A stretch of 64,000 nt of DNA from Humulus lupulus (taxonomy: Eukaryota; Streptophyta; Magnoliopsida; Rosales; Cannabaceae), in the NCBI RefSeq assembly GCF_963169125.1, contig NC_084796.1, forward strand, positions 219,380,448 to 219,444,447. The letters are read 5' to 3'. This document shows positions 43,138-55,700 of this stretch, piece after piece. Every line of letters starts with the position of its first letter. Position 1 is the stretch's first letter. Under the pieces are notes generated by a model that made no database searches, was not told where the DNA came from, and saw nothing but the letters and a program-made list of their open reading frames with translations. Position numbers and translations under genes: made by a program.

Positions 43138-44600
43138 TTAGATTTCTATCCTCAATAATGTATGTTCTGTATTATTTGATTCGGGAGCAATATACTCGTA
43201 TATCTCGTTAGGAATGATAGAGAAATTAGACAAACCTTGTAGAACTAGGTTTGTGACATAGTTGCCTTCAGGTAAAATACTCCTATCATTACAGATAGTA
43301 TGAGGCATACCAATCAAAATCGAGGACGCAGAACTAGATGGAGACGTGATAGAGCTGGAAATCAAAGACTTCGACATGATATTAGGCATGGACAGGCTAG
43401 CAAGGCATGGCGTAACCATTGATAGCAGATGTAAGCAAGTGATGTTCGAGACTCCTGACGGTCATAAACAATGCTATATGGGAAAAGTTTTAGGACTACA
43501 TACGCCGCTTATTTGATCTCTCAAAGCTCAGAGGATGATAGAAAAAGGATGTCATGCATTCTTAGCCAACGTTACGGATGTGGTAAAGGAAACACCACTA
43601 AAATTTGGAGACTTCCACATTGTAAAGGAATTCCCAGAGGTATTTCCTGGCAACTAGCAGGATTTCCCCCGACATGGGAGATAGACTTCACAATCGAGCT
43701 AGTACTGGGCATCGAGCCATTTGCTATGGGGAGCACCAGTTCTATTTGTGAAGAATAAGGAAGGAAGTATGCATATGTGTATAGATTATCGCGAGCTGAA
43801 TAAGGTGACAATTAACAATAAGTACTCACTACCCCCACTTGACGACTTGTTTGATCAACTCTGAGGGGAAACCATGTTTTCAAAGATTGGTCTACAGACC
43901 GGGTACAACTCAAAGTATGGGAAGAGGATAATCCCAAGACGATTTTAGAACTCGTTATGGACATTACGAGTTTCTAGTTATGTCTTTCGGTCTTACCAAC
44001 GCTCCAGCCGCGTTTATGGATTTAATGAATAGGGTCTTTATGGATTATTTGGGCGAATTCGTCGTAGTGTTCATCGACGATATCTTGGTGTACTCAAAGG
44101 ATGAAGTCGAACATGAGGAACATTTAAGGTTGATCTTGTTATGACTAAAGGAGCATCAACTTTACGCCAAGTTGAAAAATGCGAAATTTGGCTTTCGCAA
44201 GTAACGTTCCTTGGGCACATAGTATCCAAGGAAGGATTTGCAGTAGACCCATCTAAGGTAGAGGCTGTAAAGATTGGCCAAGACCAAAGAACGCGTCTAA
44301 GGTAAAAAGTTTTCTGGGACTAGCAGGTTATTATTGGAGGTTCGTAGAAGGCTTTTCTAAGATAGCCACTCTGTTTACCAACCTAACCCGGAAACAACAA
44401 AGGTTCAACTGGACTAATAAGTGTGAAGTGAGTTTCCAGTTGCTTAAGGATATGCTCAATACCAGTACTTTATGTACCGACACCCAATGATAAGTTTGTA
44501 GTCTATTGCGATGCGTCGAAGCAAGGATTGGGTTGTGTGCTGATGCAAAATGATAAGGTGATAGCCTACACCTTAAGCAAAACGTAGTTGCTGATGCACT
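43138..44600 (+). pseudogene. pol (PR-RT part): protease and reverse transcriptase of the central chromovirus, deleted and broken
   Basis: The protease motif LFDSGAIYSYIS lies near 43174-43210 and ILGMDRLARHGVTIDS near 43380. About 43725 the frame jumps from IEPF to [20 protein letters not shown], so roughly 100 bases of the reverse transcriptase start are lost. [32 protein letters not shown] and the catalytic FIDD ([13 protein letters not shown], about 44060-44100) follow in changing frames. RNase H begins (YCDASKQGLGCVLMQND) and is then cut: VIAYTLSK runs straight into a piece of the C-terminal DALNRK motif near 44590, a deletion of several hundred bases. Confidence 0.85.
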
Positions 44601-46015
44601 AAATAGGAAGAATTACGGAAGTCTAGCATCATTAGCTAGAATAGAAAAGCCGCTACAGCAGGAGCTGATCAATGCTGGAATAGAAGTAGCCATTGGTAAC
44701 CTAACTAACTTGTCCATTCAGTCAAGCCTGTTAGAAGATATACGGATTGGGCAAGGACATGATGACACATTAGTAGCACATATGGATGCAGTTAGAGAAA
44801 GGGAGGCCACAAATTTCCCAATATCTAGTTAGGGGTTATTAAGATACAAGGATCAGGTATGTGTGCCAAATGATCAAGGGATTAAGATGAAGACTTTAGA
44901 AGAAGCGCACAATACCCCATACTTAGTTCACCCAGGGTCGACCAAGATGACTCACGACCTTAAAGTGTTATATTGGTGGCCAGGAATGAAGAGAGATATA
45001 ACGAAGTATGTGTCTAAATGCTTGGTATGCCAGCAAGTGAAAGCAAAACATCAGCGGCCTGTAGGCTTATTGCAACCACTTAGCATTCCAGAATGGAAAT
45101 GGGATGATATAGCCATAGATTTTGTGACGGGTTTGCCACGAACAAGTAAGCAACATGATTTGGCTTGGATAGTAATAGATAGATTAACCAAGTCAGTTCA
45201 TTTCCTGTTTGTTAAGACTTCATACACAACAGATCAATACGCAGACGTTTAAGTCCAAGAAATAGTACGACTGCATAGAATCTCTAAGACAGTAGTATTC
45301 GATAGAGGATCAGTGTTTACATCGAGATCTTGGAGTACATATTTGTCTCTGATAGAATTCTCCTACAACAATAGCTACCAGTCAACAATGGGGATGGCAC
45401 CCTACAAGATACTTTATGGAAGAAAGGTCGATCGTCGCTGCATTAGGACGAGGTAGGAGAAATGCAACTACTTGGACCTGAAGCTGTTAGAGGAGCTCAG
45501 GATGTAGTAGCGCTGATTAGAAAGCGTATGCTCGCTACTCAAAGCCGTTAGAAAAGTTATGCATATGCCAAGCAGCGTGATGTAGAATTCAAAGTCAGAG
45601 ATCAAGTCTTCTTAAGGATATCTCCTACGAAGGTGTGAAGCGGTTCGAGAAGAGAGGCAAGCTTAGTCCCAGGTTTATAGGTCCTTTTGAGATATTGGAC
45701 AGAGTGGGAGCAGTTGCATATAGGTTAGCCCTACTGGCAGCTCTAGCAAATAGTCACAATGTGTTCCATATCTCGATGCTGCATAGATATGTGTCAGACC
45801 CATCTCACGTCCTCAAATATGATATGATAGCACTCCAGAAAGACTTGAGTAATGAGGAATGATCGGCTAGCATCCTAGATAGAATGATGAAAGAATTATG
45901 GTCTAAGAGTTTTCTGATAGTCAAGGTCCTATGGAGTAATAGTTCTAAACGAGAGGCAACGTGGGAGTTGGAGGAAGACATGTTAACCCGGTATCCAAAA
46001 TTGTTTGATAAGTAA
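44601..46015 (+). pseudogene. pol (IN part): integrase and chromodomain tail of the central chromovirus, broken
   Basis: The zinc finger (HPGSTKMTHD, CLVCQQVK) and the core DFVTGLPR with DRLTKSVHF are open in 44863-45252. VFDRGSVFTSR near 45300 holds the second Asp, but the frame then jumps to IEFSYNNSYQST, so the segment with the catalytic Glu is deleted. The C-terminal domain (GKLSPRFIGPFEILDRVGAV, NVFHISMLHRYVSDPSH) and chromodomain-like tail (IVKVLWSN, REATWELEEDML, YPKLFDK) end at TAA 46013-46015, just before the polypurine tract. Confidence 0.85.
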
Positions 46016-46038
46016 ATTTCGGGGACGAAATTATTTTT

Positions 46039-46051
46039 AGTGGGGGAGAAT
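46039..46051 (+). promoter_or_regulatory. polypurine tract of the central chromovirus
   Basis: AGTGGGGGAGAAT directly precedes the 3' LTR. Confidence 0.8.
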
Positions 46052-48081
46052 CGTAGAGTCCCAGGATATTTACTTAGCTAGCTAGATAGTAGTAGTAGTA
46101 GTAGTTAGTATTAGTTTGTAGTATGTTAGATTCCGTGGATTTTGGTTCAAGTCGGGACTTAGTTGGAAACTCATATCAATAGTTATGAATTTTATACGTT
46201 TAACCTATAGTTTAAGAATATTAATTATAACATAAGATTTGATTAATATTTCTGGTCCTAGGTGTATTATTTATTATAAGCTAAGGTTTAGATAGGAATA
46301 ATAAGAATATGACACTTTTCATAAGCATGATTATTAGGGAATTAGAGTTTGTTATTTTATGGTTAGTTAAGAAATTTGTGGATTAGGTTGTTATTTAGAT
46401 AATTAAATAGATTTTCCCGTAGCTTTAGGGTATTGTAAATTCCAACCTATTTTTGACCTAGTTATATTATGCATTTCGAAAAATAGTATTTCTGGAAAGT
46501 TGTAGATAATTGAATTATCTTTCTAACAGTATAAAGATGGTCTAAATCAGAGTCATACAACTCCATTTATATTGATTTTACTACAGGTAAGTTTAGAGTT
46601 ACAAGATTTAGGGAGTTAGAAGTTAGGATTCTATTTTTTTTTTTTTTTTTAAATTTTTAAAACAAGCTTTGAATTCTTAGACTTCCATCTGAACAATTTG
46701 ACTGAGTTCTATGCCTTTGACTGAAGAATATTAAAATATTTGCAATTAAATTCATTATTTTTATTCAAAGCCAAAAAGAAGATTTTTATTCCTAGAACTC
46801 TATAAATAGGACTTAGAACCCAACCCTTCTCCTCACTCTTCTGTTATGACCAGACTCCAAGGTGCTAGTACTACCATAGAGTGATAAACACTTGGGTTGG
46901 GAAAAAGCTTTGCCATTCTTAAACTTTATAAAATACTTGGGAAGTGAGGTTGGAGTTAGACCAATCCATAAAGTCAACTAAGGTACTCCTATTCTTTAAG
47001 TCCAATTCTTTAAAACTCTTTAGTTTTCTTTAGTTCCTTTTATTCAGATCCTAACTTTCGTTATTTGTTCTTTATTAGGTTCTTTAAACTTAAGTTCTTT
47101 ATTGGTAAGTTTCTTCTTGATGGTTTAGTTTCCACATTCATTCTTTATTCATTAGAAATACTCACCATTTGTATAGTTGGTTTTAGGAGTGTTCCAAATC
47201 TCGTCCTTGTTCTCATATCCAGGTATTGGTAAGGAAAATATGATAGATTTTATGTGCTTATATGTTATGTTATGTTATATGTTTATGCTATGATATGTTT
47301 TAGTTCATGGGTATATGCTTTCTTTAGATAGCAAGCATATAATTTGTTTAGATAACAAATAACTTATTTAGATAACAAGTCCCAATAGTATATTCCTTGG
47401 GCATATGATTTGTTTAGATAACAAGCCCCATAAATTTATATGACTTGTTTAAATAACTTGCCCTGTAGAATTATGGGCATATGATTGCCTAGCTAGCAAG
47501 CCCCAAGATGTATGATGGCCATTGTAATAGATGTTTTTGTAGCCATATGTTTTATAGTGTATGCTTATGATATATGATATATGTTTTAGATAGTCTTATC
47601 TTTTTTTATAGTATTTGATGTAGTCTTATGCTTATGTTTACGATGTATGTTTTGTTTTTAGTAGATTTTCCTTTATGGGCATTAGGCTCATTCCCTTATT
47701 TTAGTGTGATGCAGGAAAATGATTATGGAGGCGGAAGGATTCTTGGTAGCAGGGCATGTGTGTTGAGGATGAATGGAATGGATAGGCTGCGTGTCGATCG
47801 AGGATGACATTTATTTTATTGTTTTGAAATATGTCTCTTTTGTAATTCCGCATTCAACTTTTTTTTTTTGAACTTGTTTTTAAAGCTATGTTTTATGTTT
47901 TGTAAACAATGAGATCCCATACCATATCACATTTTATTTTACATTTTTAATAGAGACATGCTATTTCTTATATTTTGGGTTTTCAATAAAGGCATGTTAT
48001 TTTTTTATGTTTGTATCGAAATAGTAGCTATGTCTAGTAGTTTTAATGGTTCAAGGTCTTAGAAATAGTTGGTTCATTACA
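46052..48081 (+). mobile_element. 3' LTR of the central chromovirus
   Basis: Starts CGTAGAGTCCCAGG (the terminal T has become C) and ends TTCATTACA; 2,030 bp. A TATA box CTATAAATAGG lies at about 46800. TTGTTTAGATAACAAG-type words lie at 47330-47460. Compared with the 5' LTR it lacks about 17 bases near 46950. The solo LTR outside it resumes at 48082. Confidence 0.88.
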
Positions 48082-49684
48082 AGCTTTTTCTAAGATTTTT
48101 GAGTTATGAAGTGTTGATCTTTGAATCTGAACTTTGGATGGGAATTTAAGGGGTTTGAGCTTGAATAATTTAGGAGCTAAAGGCTGGAAGGGCTTAGAGG
48201 GCAACCTAAGGTCAAATTCCTCATTAAAGGTAAGAATTTTTTACCTTAATCATCTGAGTTTCTGGGTTAGTTCTTGTGTTTTCAGATGGGTTCTTGAGTT
48301 TTGAGTTGAAATCTTGTTTTCTTTGTTTGATGGTGCATGTGGCTAAGTTTTATATTGTTGGGCTATGTGGGATGAGATGTAGGGGATGGTAGGCTCATTT
48401 TTGTGTGTGGTTGAGGTTTGGAGGGGTTTTAGGGAATTTTGGCTCGAGAAAATTCGAAGGATAAAACTCAGAGTGCTGAAGGTGTTGTAAGTAGCACTGT
48501 AGCGTTAGCCTTAGGGCACTACAGCGCTATTCTGCCTTTCTGGGGTGCTTTTGGCTCTGCTTGTAGCACCCACTTTGTGGCGCTGTAGTGCTACCCTACC
48601 TTCATAAGTGAATTTTTGGGTAATTTCTTAAGATCTTTGCCCGGGGGCTTGGGGTTTGATTCCACCACCCCGTTTGGTGGAATGAGGGCTTCTCGAGGGC
48701 TCGGGATTGGTACCGAGGTTAGGTTACGGAATTGAAGTTTAGTGATGGTTCTAATTTATGGATGTGACTAGGTGTACGCTAGGGCTCGGACAGGATCACG
48801 CTTGAAGGTCGATTTCACTAATCAAAGCTATCGGAATCAAAGGTAAGAAACAACACCCGATTATGTGAATATGTTGGGACTAAGAGCTCCCTATATTTGT
48901 ATCCAATATCATGAGATGGTATTATGCCATGGGGACATGTGATAAACTGCCTAAGAGTGCCAGAATCAATATTTGCGCATAGGGCGTGGCTCGGCCACTG
49001 GTAGCTGAGGTTAAATACATAATTACTGCGCTCGGCCTAAGCGAGCCGGAGTCAGTGGGATAATCACTGGGTGCGGCCTAAAGGCGTCGACCTTGGACTT
49101 TGGTGTAATATGTTTATTGTTGTCTAAACTATTGAGTATGACGAGTTTGTTATTTGAATAACTAATAGTTGGCTTGTAGATTGATATCACTGTTTATGTG
49201 AGCTATATGACTTGTGTATATCTGATTGATGATTAGTAAATTATCTATGCTATGTATTATAGTTTTCTTGCTGGGCCTTGGCTCACGGGTGCTATGTGGT
49301 GTAGGTAAAGGCAAGAGCAGGGTGGACCAGTCCTCAGTTGGAGAGCTTTGAGGCTGAATGTACATAGTCAGTTGATCGACCGCCACGACCGAGGAGTGGT
49401 ACAGGACGGGAGAAGCCTAAATGTCTGTTTTGCCCTTAGAGTGGCCAGTACATATTTATAACCTAGAAGTTTTGTAAACTGTCTTTTAAACTCTACTTCT
49501 TTTGGGATCCCATGTACGAAATGTTTATCTAAATGAAATGCATCTTTTATGACCAAACTCTTTTAACCCTAGTCCAATTATAGTTTCAGTAACACGTTTC
49601 TAATTAAATGACTTGATTAGCAAGTTTTGCACCTTTATAAACACACAGTGTAATGGTCTTGGCTACCCAGGGTGTTACAAGAGC

Positions 49685-50945
49685 ACCCACCAAATTCAAA
49701 TTGTGAGTTAAATCCTAACCCTTGTCTCTCACTTTCTATTTATAATTACTTTCTATCGCCAATAACCATCATACCCTTGATCTAAGTTATTCCAATACTT
49801 TCACTAAACCTTTTTTAGTAATTCTCCACTAAACTATTAGTTTTCATAATCCATAATTAACTTATTCCCCATAAGTTATCTTTATTCTATTATGACCCTT
49901 ATTTCAACAATTCTTGATAATAAAGCCCCTGACACTTGAAGGAAACCGTGATTCGTCACTGTTACTCATATCATGAAAACTTTCGGTATTTTCCAACATA
50001 AAATATCTTTCTCATATATCAATATCACATAAACATATTCATATAATAACATAACACGTAATTTCACAAAATAACAAAAATATAGGCTCAAGAGTATTAA
50101 ATTACCAAATTGCCCTCATTGGCCAACATTACCAAAATACCTATGAAACGTAAAGGCGGATAATACAGTAATGCTATCACAAACCTTATTTAACAATCTA
50201 TTTTTCTAGACAAAACAATATCAATTTTTACCATTTGTAATGTTACACAATTGTTCCCAATACTAAGTGTTTTATGATTGAAATTTTATGAAAAATTTAT
50301 TAAAAAAAAATCAAAGAAAACCTTCATTTTAAGGAAAGCCAAGGCAAAGAAAAGGAAAGAACTAAACTAGGAAACCTATAGCAACAAAATAATCACAATA
50401 TATCAACACGAAATAAAGTAGAAAAAGTAAAGAAAAAGGATCAAACTAATTAACAATTATTTATCAAGGAAGATGTGTTTTTTTTTTTTTTTGTAATTTC
50501 TAATGAAATAATGATAAAATGAAAACCTTATAATCTTTTTAAGGTTTATAAATATTTACTAAACTAAAAAAAATAAGAAAAGGAGAAAACAATTAGAACT
50601 AACCAAAAAGAGAATAAAATTAGATATAATTTTTATATATATAACCAAAAAAATTAAATAAAAAGGAAGAAGAAAAAAAATCTAATATATATATTTTACG
50701 ATTTTTTAGTTACTTTTATATATGTATATATATATATGTGTTTTTTTTTGTTAAACCGAAATATATATATGTATACAAACTTTTTTTACAATAATATTTA
50801 AATTAATCAAAATTAGCAAATAAAAAAAAATACAACACACACAAGAGAAGGAACACTATGATAACACAACATTAATACCAACAAAAATACAAATAAAGTT
50901 ACTAATATCTTGGTAAAAATTCCATTAAACTCTTGAAAAACTTCC
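49685..50945 (-). other. internal non-coding DNA of the Athila-like element, second part
   Basis: Strongly AT-rich with homopolymer runs; no reading frame with a known motif. Together with 15175-15641 the element would have an internal region of only about 1.7 kb, too short for gag and pol, so it is either non-autonomous or heavily deleted. Confidence 0.45.
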
Positions 50946-50966
50946 TCCCCGGCAATTTGCCAAAAT
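50946..50966 (-). promoter_or_regulatory. Athila-like primer binding site
   Basis: On the minus strand ATTTTGGCAAATTGCCGGGG, followed by AGGAAG. This resembles the Athila-group primer site (TTTGGCGCC...TGCCGGGGA, tRNA-Asp type, recalled) with the middle changed. Confidence 0.5.
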
Positions 50967-50971
50967 TTATT

Positions 50972-52527
50972 TGACCCTCAAAATGTGACATTCACTAGCG
51001 ATAATTGTAGCACATATGGGCGGTCGATTCGACAAAGTGGTAACTAAGAACCACAATATTAGTAGAAAAATAAACACAAAATATTAGTACAAAGTAATGG
51101 AAATTGATTTGTGATTTTTGGGTTTTTAAGAACTTGATAGTAGAATAAAACAAGTAAATATAAGATGTAATCAAATGGTGATAGTGGAAATGTATCAAGA
51201 ATCCCCTATATGCATTGTTTATTTATTTGATTTTGATCCACAAAATATATTCAAATAACATGTTTATGAGATTGACCATTGGAGCACATGTATATATTTC
51301 ACTAAAATGTTATCAGTAACAAAGTTCCTTAACTTTGAAGCACAATATTAATCTTATGAAAGACCTAAAAATGACACTATACCTATAGGTAATAATGCAA
51401 TAATAGATTGATCATAAAATTAACCATCAATATTATTTTTACTAATTAAAATATATATATAGAGAGAACATGACTAATTATATATATATATATATATATT
51501 TAGTAAATTTATATAAAGATAGTAATATGGAGAAGATTGAGAAAGAACATATATTACTCAAATATTTAAACAATTAAACCATAGTGAATCAAAAGTTACA
51601 AATAAATTCACTTTGCATATAGGATGATCTCTAACCCTCCAAGGAGAGTTAGCCTATTATTCTCATCATTCTCACAATACTCTAAAGAGAAGTTATGAGA
51701 AGAAAAAGTGAGGCAAAAATTTTCTATATTTTTTCTACTCTAAAAATTACATCTCAAATAGATAAAATGATCTCCTCTTTACAGATCTCAAAAGGGGTTA
51801 AAATATAATTTAAACTAAATTTGGGGTGTACAAAAGAAAACATAAATATTAGTAATAAAATCTTATTTAGAAATCAATATTATTATTATTAATATTAGTT
51901 TTAGTGTTATCATTGCTATTATTTGTAGACTCGTGCATGCAGGTGGCGTGGGAGGCTTGGAGTGCTGAAAATGGCTCGCACGCAGACAAATGCGCACACA
52001 AAAGCCAGCTACAGTAGTTGTCACGTCAGGCAAGCATAGGCTGGCTAATTGAGGAGCTCCACGTGGCGAGGCTGACAGGCGTAAGGGCTGGCAGGCAAAG
52101 TAGGGCGGCAAGTGGGCACACAGGGCGAGTCGTGGAGCTTCGGGTCGGTTGGGCTCGTGGAGGACATGTGGCACGGACAGAAGGTGCCAGGTGGCGAGCG
52201 AGGGTTGATTGGCATGGTAGGCCGAAGGGGAGAGAGAGAGAGAGGAGGCCTAATGGGCCTGGAGTGTTCTAGACCGGTTCTTTTTGGGCTTTTGGACCTC
52301 AAAAATACCATTGTTCTCATTCTTTATTTCAATTTTAAATTTATATTTCTTGGTTCTTTTTATTTGTGCCCAAATGCATTTTATTTCTGAAAATTAAATG
52401 CAAATTAAATTAATATTAATATTTTCTATTATAAAATAATTTAAAATAAATCCATGAAAATATCAATTAAAACTTAATTTATTTTAAACTTTGAACCTAA
52501 TAAATTGACATTTTTAGCACTAATCAG
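50972..52527 (-). mobile_element. Athila-like LTR block, partner of 13097-15174 (diverged)
   Basis: Begins beside the primer binding site, which makes it a 5' LTR on the minus strand. It has the same order as 13097-15174: AT-rich part, GC-rich block (51930-52270), then CCAAAAGCCC/GGACCTC and AT-rich end with GTGCTAATTG-like words. Sequence identity is low by eye, so the two may come from different copies. A TA microsatellite lies at 51476-51501. The right end seems truncated near 52527. Confidence 0.45.
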
Positions 52528-52799
52528 CAGCGTAGAGAAAGTGGTAAATTGAGGCACATATTCACGTGGTTTATCATTGATTTTGGCCCTTTATCCATTG
52601 TCGTTATTTGTGCCACTGTTGGTGTTGTGATTTCTCTTAACACTATGCTAATTGTTCTTATTTCCACCACCATTACTGGTTCTGGCCTTTTTTCCACTTT
52701 CGTTATTTGTGCCACTATTCGTGTTGTGATTTCGCTTAGCATTATTTTGGTTGTTTTTATTTCCACCACCATTACCTGCCTAGTTGTGGTTAGAACTAG
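52528..52799 (-). pseudogene. gag (fragment): gag fragment with a duplicated Asn-rich linker
   Basis: On the minus strand a frame reads NGGGNKNN, NAKRNHNTNSGTNNESGK, then a second copy of the same pattern, and ends KPREYVPQFTTFSTLL, which resembles the gag segment before the zinc knuckle in plant gypsy elements. The two linker copies (52587-52685 and 52686-52784) are about 99 bases each. A stop within the second copy breaks it. The rest lies beyond the LTR inserted at 52800. Confidence 0.5.
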
Positions 52800-55700
52800 T
52801 GTAACAACCCAGATTTTTAAGACTCGAAAATGCAGAAATGTAACTGTTTTCATTTCACAAAGTGTCTCAAACACCCGTATAAAAAAAAAACTTTTAAAAA
52901 GTCGTATAGCCATACTTAACATTTAATACAAACATATTTTATGAATAGTAAAATGAGCCTAGTTTATCAAAATAACACAACATTCCCAAAACAAAACGAC
53001 TTCCCAAAAAGGTCGGTCCACATGTACATTCGCAAGGTAGACTCCAGCACTCACTGCTCTGCCTTGCCCTTGTTCTTACCTACAACAGGAAATAACTAGG
53101 TAAGTGAAAACGCTTAGTAAGTTAAACTTTTAAAAAAAATGCAGAGAAGACAGGTGGTCACTGACCAAGTTACTGTCCACAGATAACAATAGCTCACTAA
53201 AATTAGGGTTCTGGACCTTACGCAATCAATTTCAAGAACGCAAAACCGTCCTGGAAAGCTTATGGTCATGCCTAATAACCAATGGCAAACTATTTCCAAT
53301 AAACAGATAAATCCCTGCACTCAGAAAAATCCCAGAGCAAGCACATATAATATATCACAACTATTTCATATAAACCTATAACTCCCTGCACTCAGAAAAT
53401 CCCAGAGCAAGCAGATGTAATATATCACAATATAATTCGAGACCAACGCTCGACAACTTCCAACAATTTGGGCATAACACGCTCTCCAGCATAAATGCTA
53501 ATTTGTAAGAGAGAACTGAGTCTCAGTACTAAGATCTAGCCAATAAATATCCCCATCAAGGGTAACTATCGTGTTACCTAGGGCATCACTACTTATCCAA
53601 GAGTAAATCCCTCACAAGGGTAACCATCAAGTTACCTAGGGCGTCACTACTTATCCATGAGTATAATCGAAGTTACACGGTTTTACAGAGACTTCTATGT
53701 TAATCAGTGGTGCTGGTGAGCAGTCAGCCTCACTCAAACTTGGCAACCCCTAGTATCTCTAGGCACTCTCACTGAATGGCCAATATTCAAGCTACTATCC
53801 GGGAATAACTTATCAGTGCACTTGCTCAGGTTCTAACCGTTCACTGATTAAGTAAGCATGCGGGCCCCTAGGTCCCATTCATTTTTGGTGCCTCTAGGTT
53901 TAAACCAACAATCCTCACCTCTTGGCCAGTCGTCGCTGTAAAGAACCGAACATAATAAAATCAAGTAGTGTAACAGGGATCAGCCGTCTAGAATATAATG
54001 GATATCTACCAGTCATATTTTCTGAATCGACAACAACTATTCTAATGTCTCTAAGCAAACTTTCTACGACAATGTATATATGTGCATGTGTCTCTATACT
54101 AGCATACAATACAATAGTCGTTTCATGTTTCATCCACACAATAGAAGTTGACTTACTTGGAGTGCTTTGCCCTCAGCAAGATTTCACCCTCCAATGTATA
54201 ATCTAGCTATGCTTAGCCAATGATGTAATTATCCATACAGTATACTCGGATTAATTATGGCACTTCATAATTCATTATTATTATTATTTTGGGTAGTTTG
54301 GTCATTTTTAAAATCATTTATAGGGATTAAAGATCCTTATTTGGTTTTAAACCCATTAAGGAAATTCATACGAAAATATTTGAGACTAAACCATAAGTCT
54401 CGCGGAGACCTACCCTATGGTCTCAATACCTAGGCTCGGGTATCACAATAGTATTTTCCCACAATCCGCTAAAATTTTTATTCTTTAAAACTTCCGCTAT
54501 TAACCCGTAGTTTCAATAGTCGGTAAAATATATAAAAGATTTTAGCCAGTATTATATTCCGAAAATACTAATTAAATTCCTTAATTATTTTTCAAGAAAA
54601 TAACTCTTAATTTTCCTTTTATTTTTCTTAAGGTTTTAATCTCTAAAAACCGTTTTAAGAAAATTGCCTAATTTATCTTAATTAGGAAAACTGTTAAAAA
54701 ATTATCATCTTCACTAGTTAATTTTTTCCGAAGTCAATTAATCAAGTTTACTTACTAGAAAAATAATTCACTAAATTATTTTCTCAAAATATAGGGTTTT
54801 AAACCCTCTTTTAATTTATTAAGTTATTAATAAATTAATTCTTTTATTTTTAGAAAGAATAAAAATTCTTTAATAAAAATAATTCTCACTAAACTCAAAG
54901 TGGTATTTTTGTTCAAAATATGTTTTCAAGACTTACCAAGTATTTATCTTGCAATATGCAAAATTTTACTTTTTACCTTAAGTTCCAAAATCTCATTTTT
55001 ACACAGTGTGAAAACCCTATTTTTCACATTTTTAACTACATACTTTGTTAGGTCATAACTTGAAATTTACTTGCCCAATTGTTACCAAAATTTTCCAATT
55101 CCATTTTTTGTATTCCATTTAGGTCTTTGTAAATTCTTAGGTCAAAAGGAACATTTTTTATTGGTGAAAATATTTTCCAAACTATGAGGTAAAAATGACC
55201 TTATTTTCAAGTCCTTATTTTTTCCAAACTTTGTCACTTAATAACTTTCAAACCGTTCAGTATTTTATTACCAAATTTTACAGCGGAATACAAGGTTATG
55301 CCAAGAATATGTCCACAAATTTTTTGAAAAACTGGGTTCATTTGACCTATACAGTGGCTGTCCAAACTTGGTCCCAAAATTAAGAATACGAAAAAAACAG
55401 TTTTTTACCTAAACTTTGAAATAACATAACTCACTCATTTCTAAACATTTTTTAGTGTTTCAAAAGCTAAATTTTATGTACTAAATCTCAACAACATCGC
55501 AGTATAATTTAATTTTATAAAATCAATATACAGTGGATACTTGACCCCTTGGTAGTCATAGCTCAAAACATGTATTTTGTTTTAGGGTTCTCACCAAAAC
55601 CCTTAGGGATTTCGGCCCCTATTTTCAAAAATCAACACACAAGCATCATAAAAATTATTGAGCAACTACCATAGCCTTATTACATCGCCAATAAGAAACT

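Larger units (their letters stand above)
16469..48081 (+). mobile_element. central Ty3/gypsy chromovirus (Tekay/Del-type), interrupted and inactive
   Basis: LTRs at 16469-25312 (interrupted) and 46052-48081 enclose a tRNA-Met-type primer binding site (25314), gag (26001 on), protease, reverse transcriptase, integrase with chromodomain tail, and a polypurine tract (46039-46051). Flanks AGCAT (16464-16468) and AGCTT (48082-48086) are a probable target-site duplication with one mismatch. The first 270 bases of the two LTRs differ at roughly 5% by eye. It holds a copia element in its 5' LTR and a solo LTR plus TAT element in gag. Pol carries internal deletions. Confidence 0.85.
15642..49679 (+). 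mobile_element. solo gypsy LTR (about 2.4 kb), split by the central chromovirus
   Basis: The LTR consists of 15642-16468 and 48082-49679. It starts TGTAACGACCC and ends GGTGTTACA. The flanks AGAGG (15637-15641) and AGAGC (49680-49684) look like a 5-bp target-site duplication with one change. No internal gypsy region belongs to it, so recombination between LTRs probably removed it. The segment GGGCCTTGGCTCACGGGTGC near 49274 parallels the U5 region of the chromovirus LTRs here (GGGCATTAGGCTCATTCC), so it is a relative. A GC-rich island lies at 48484-48600. Confidence 0.75.
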
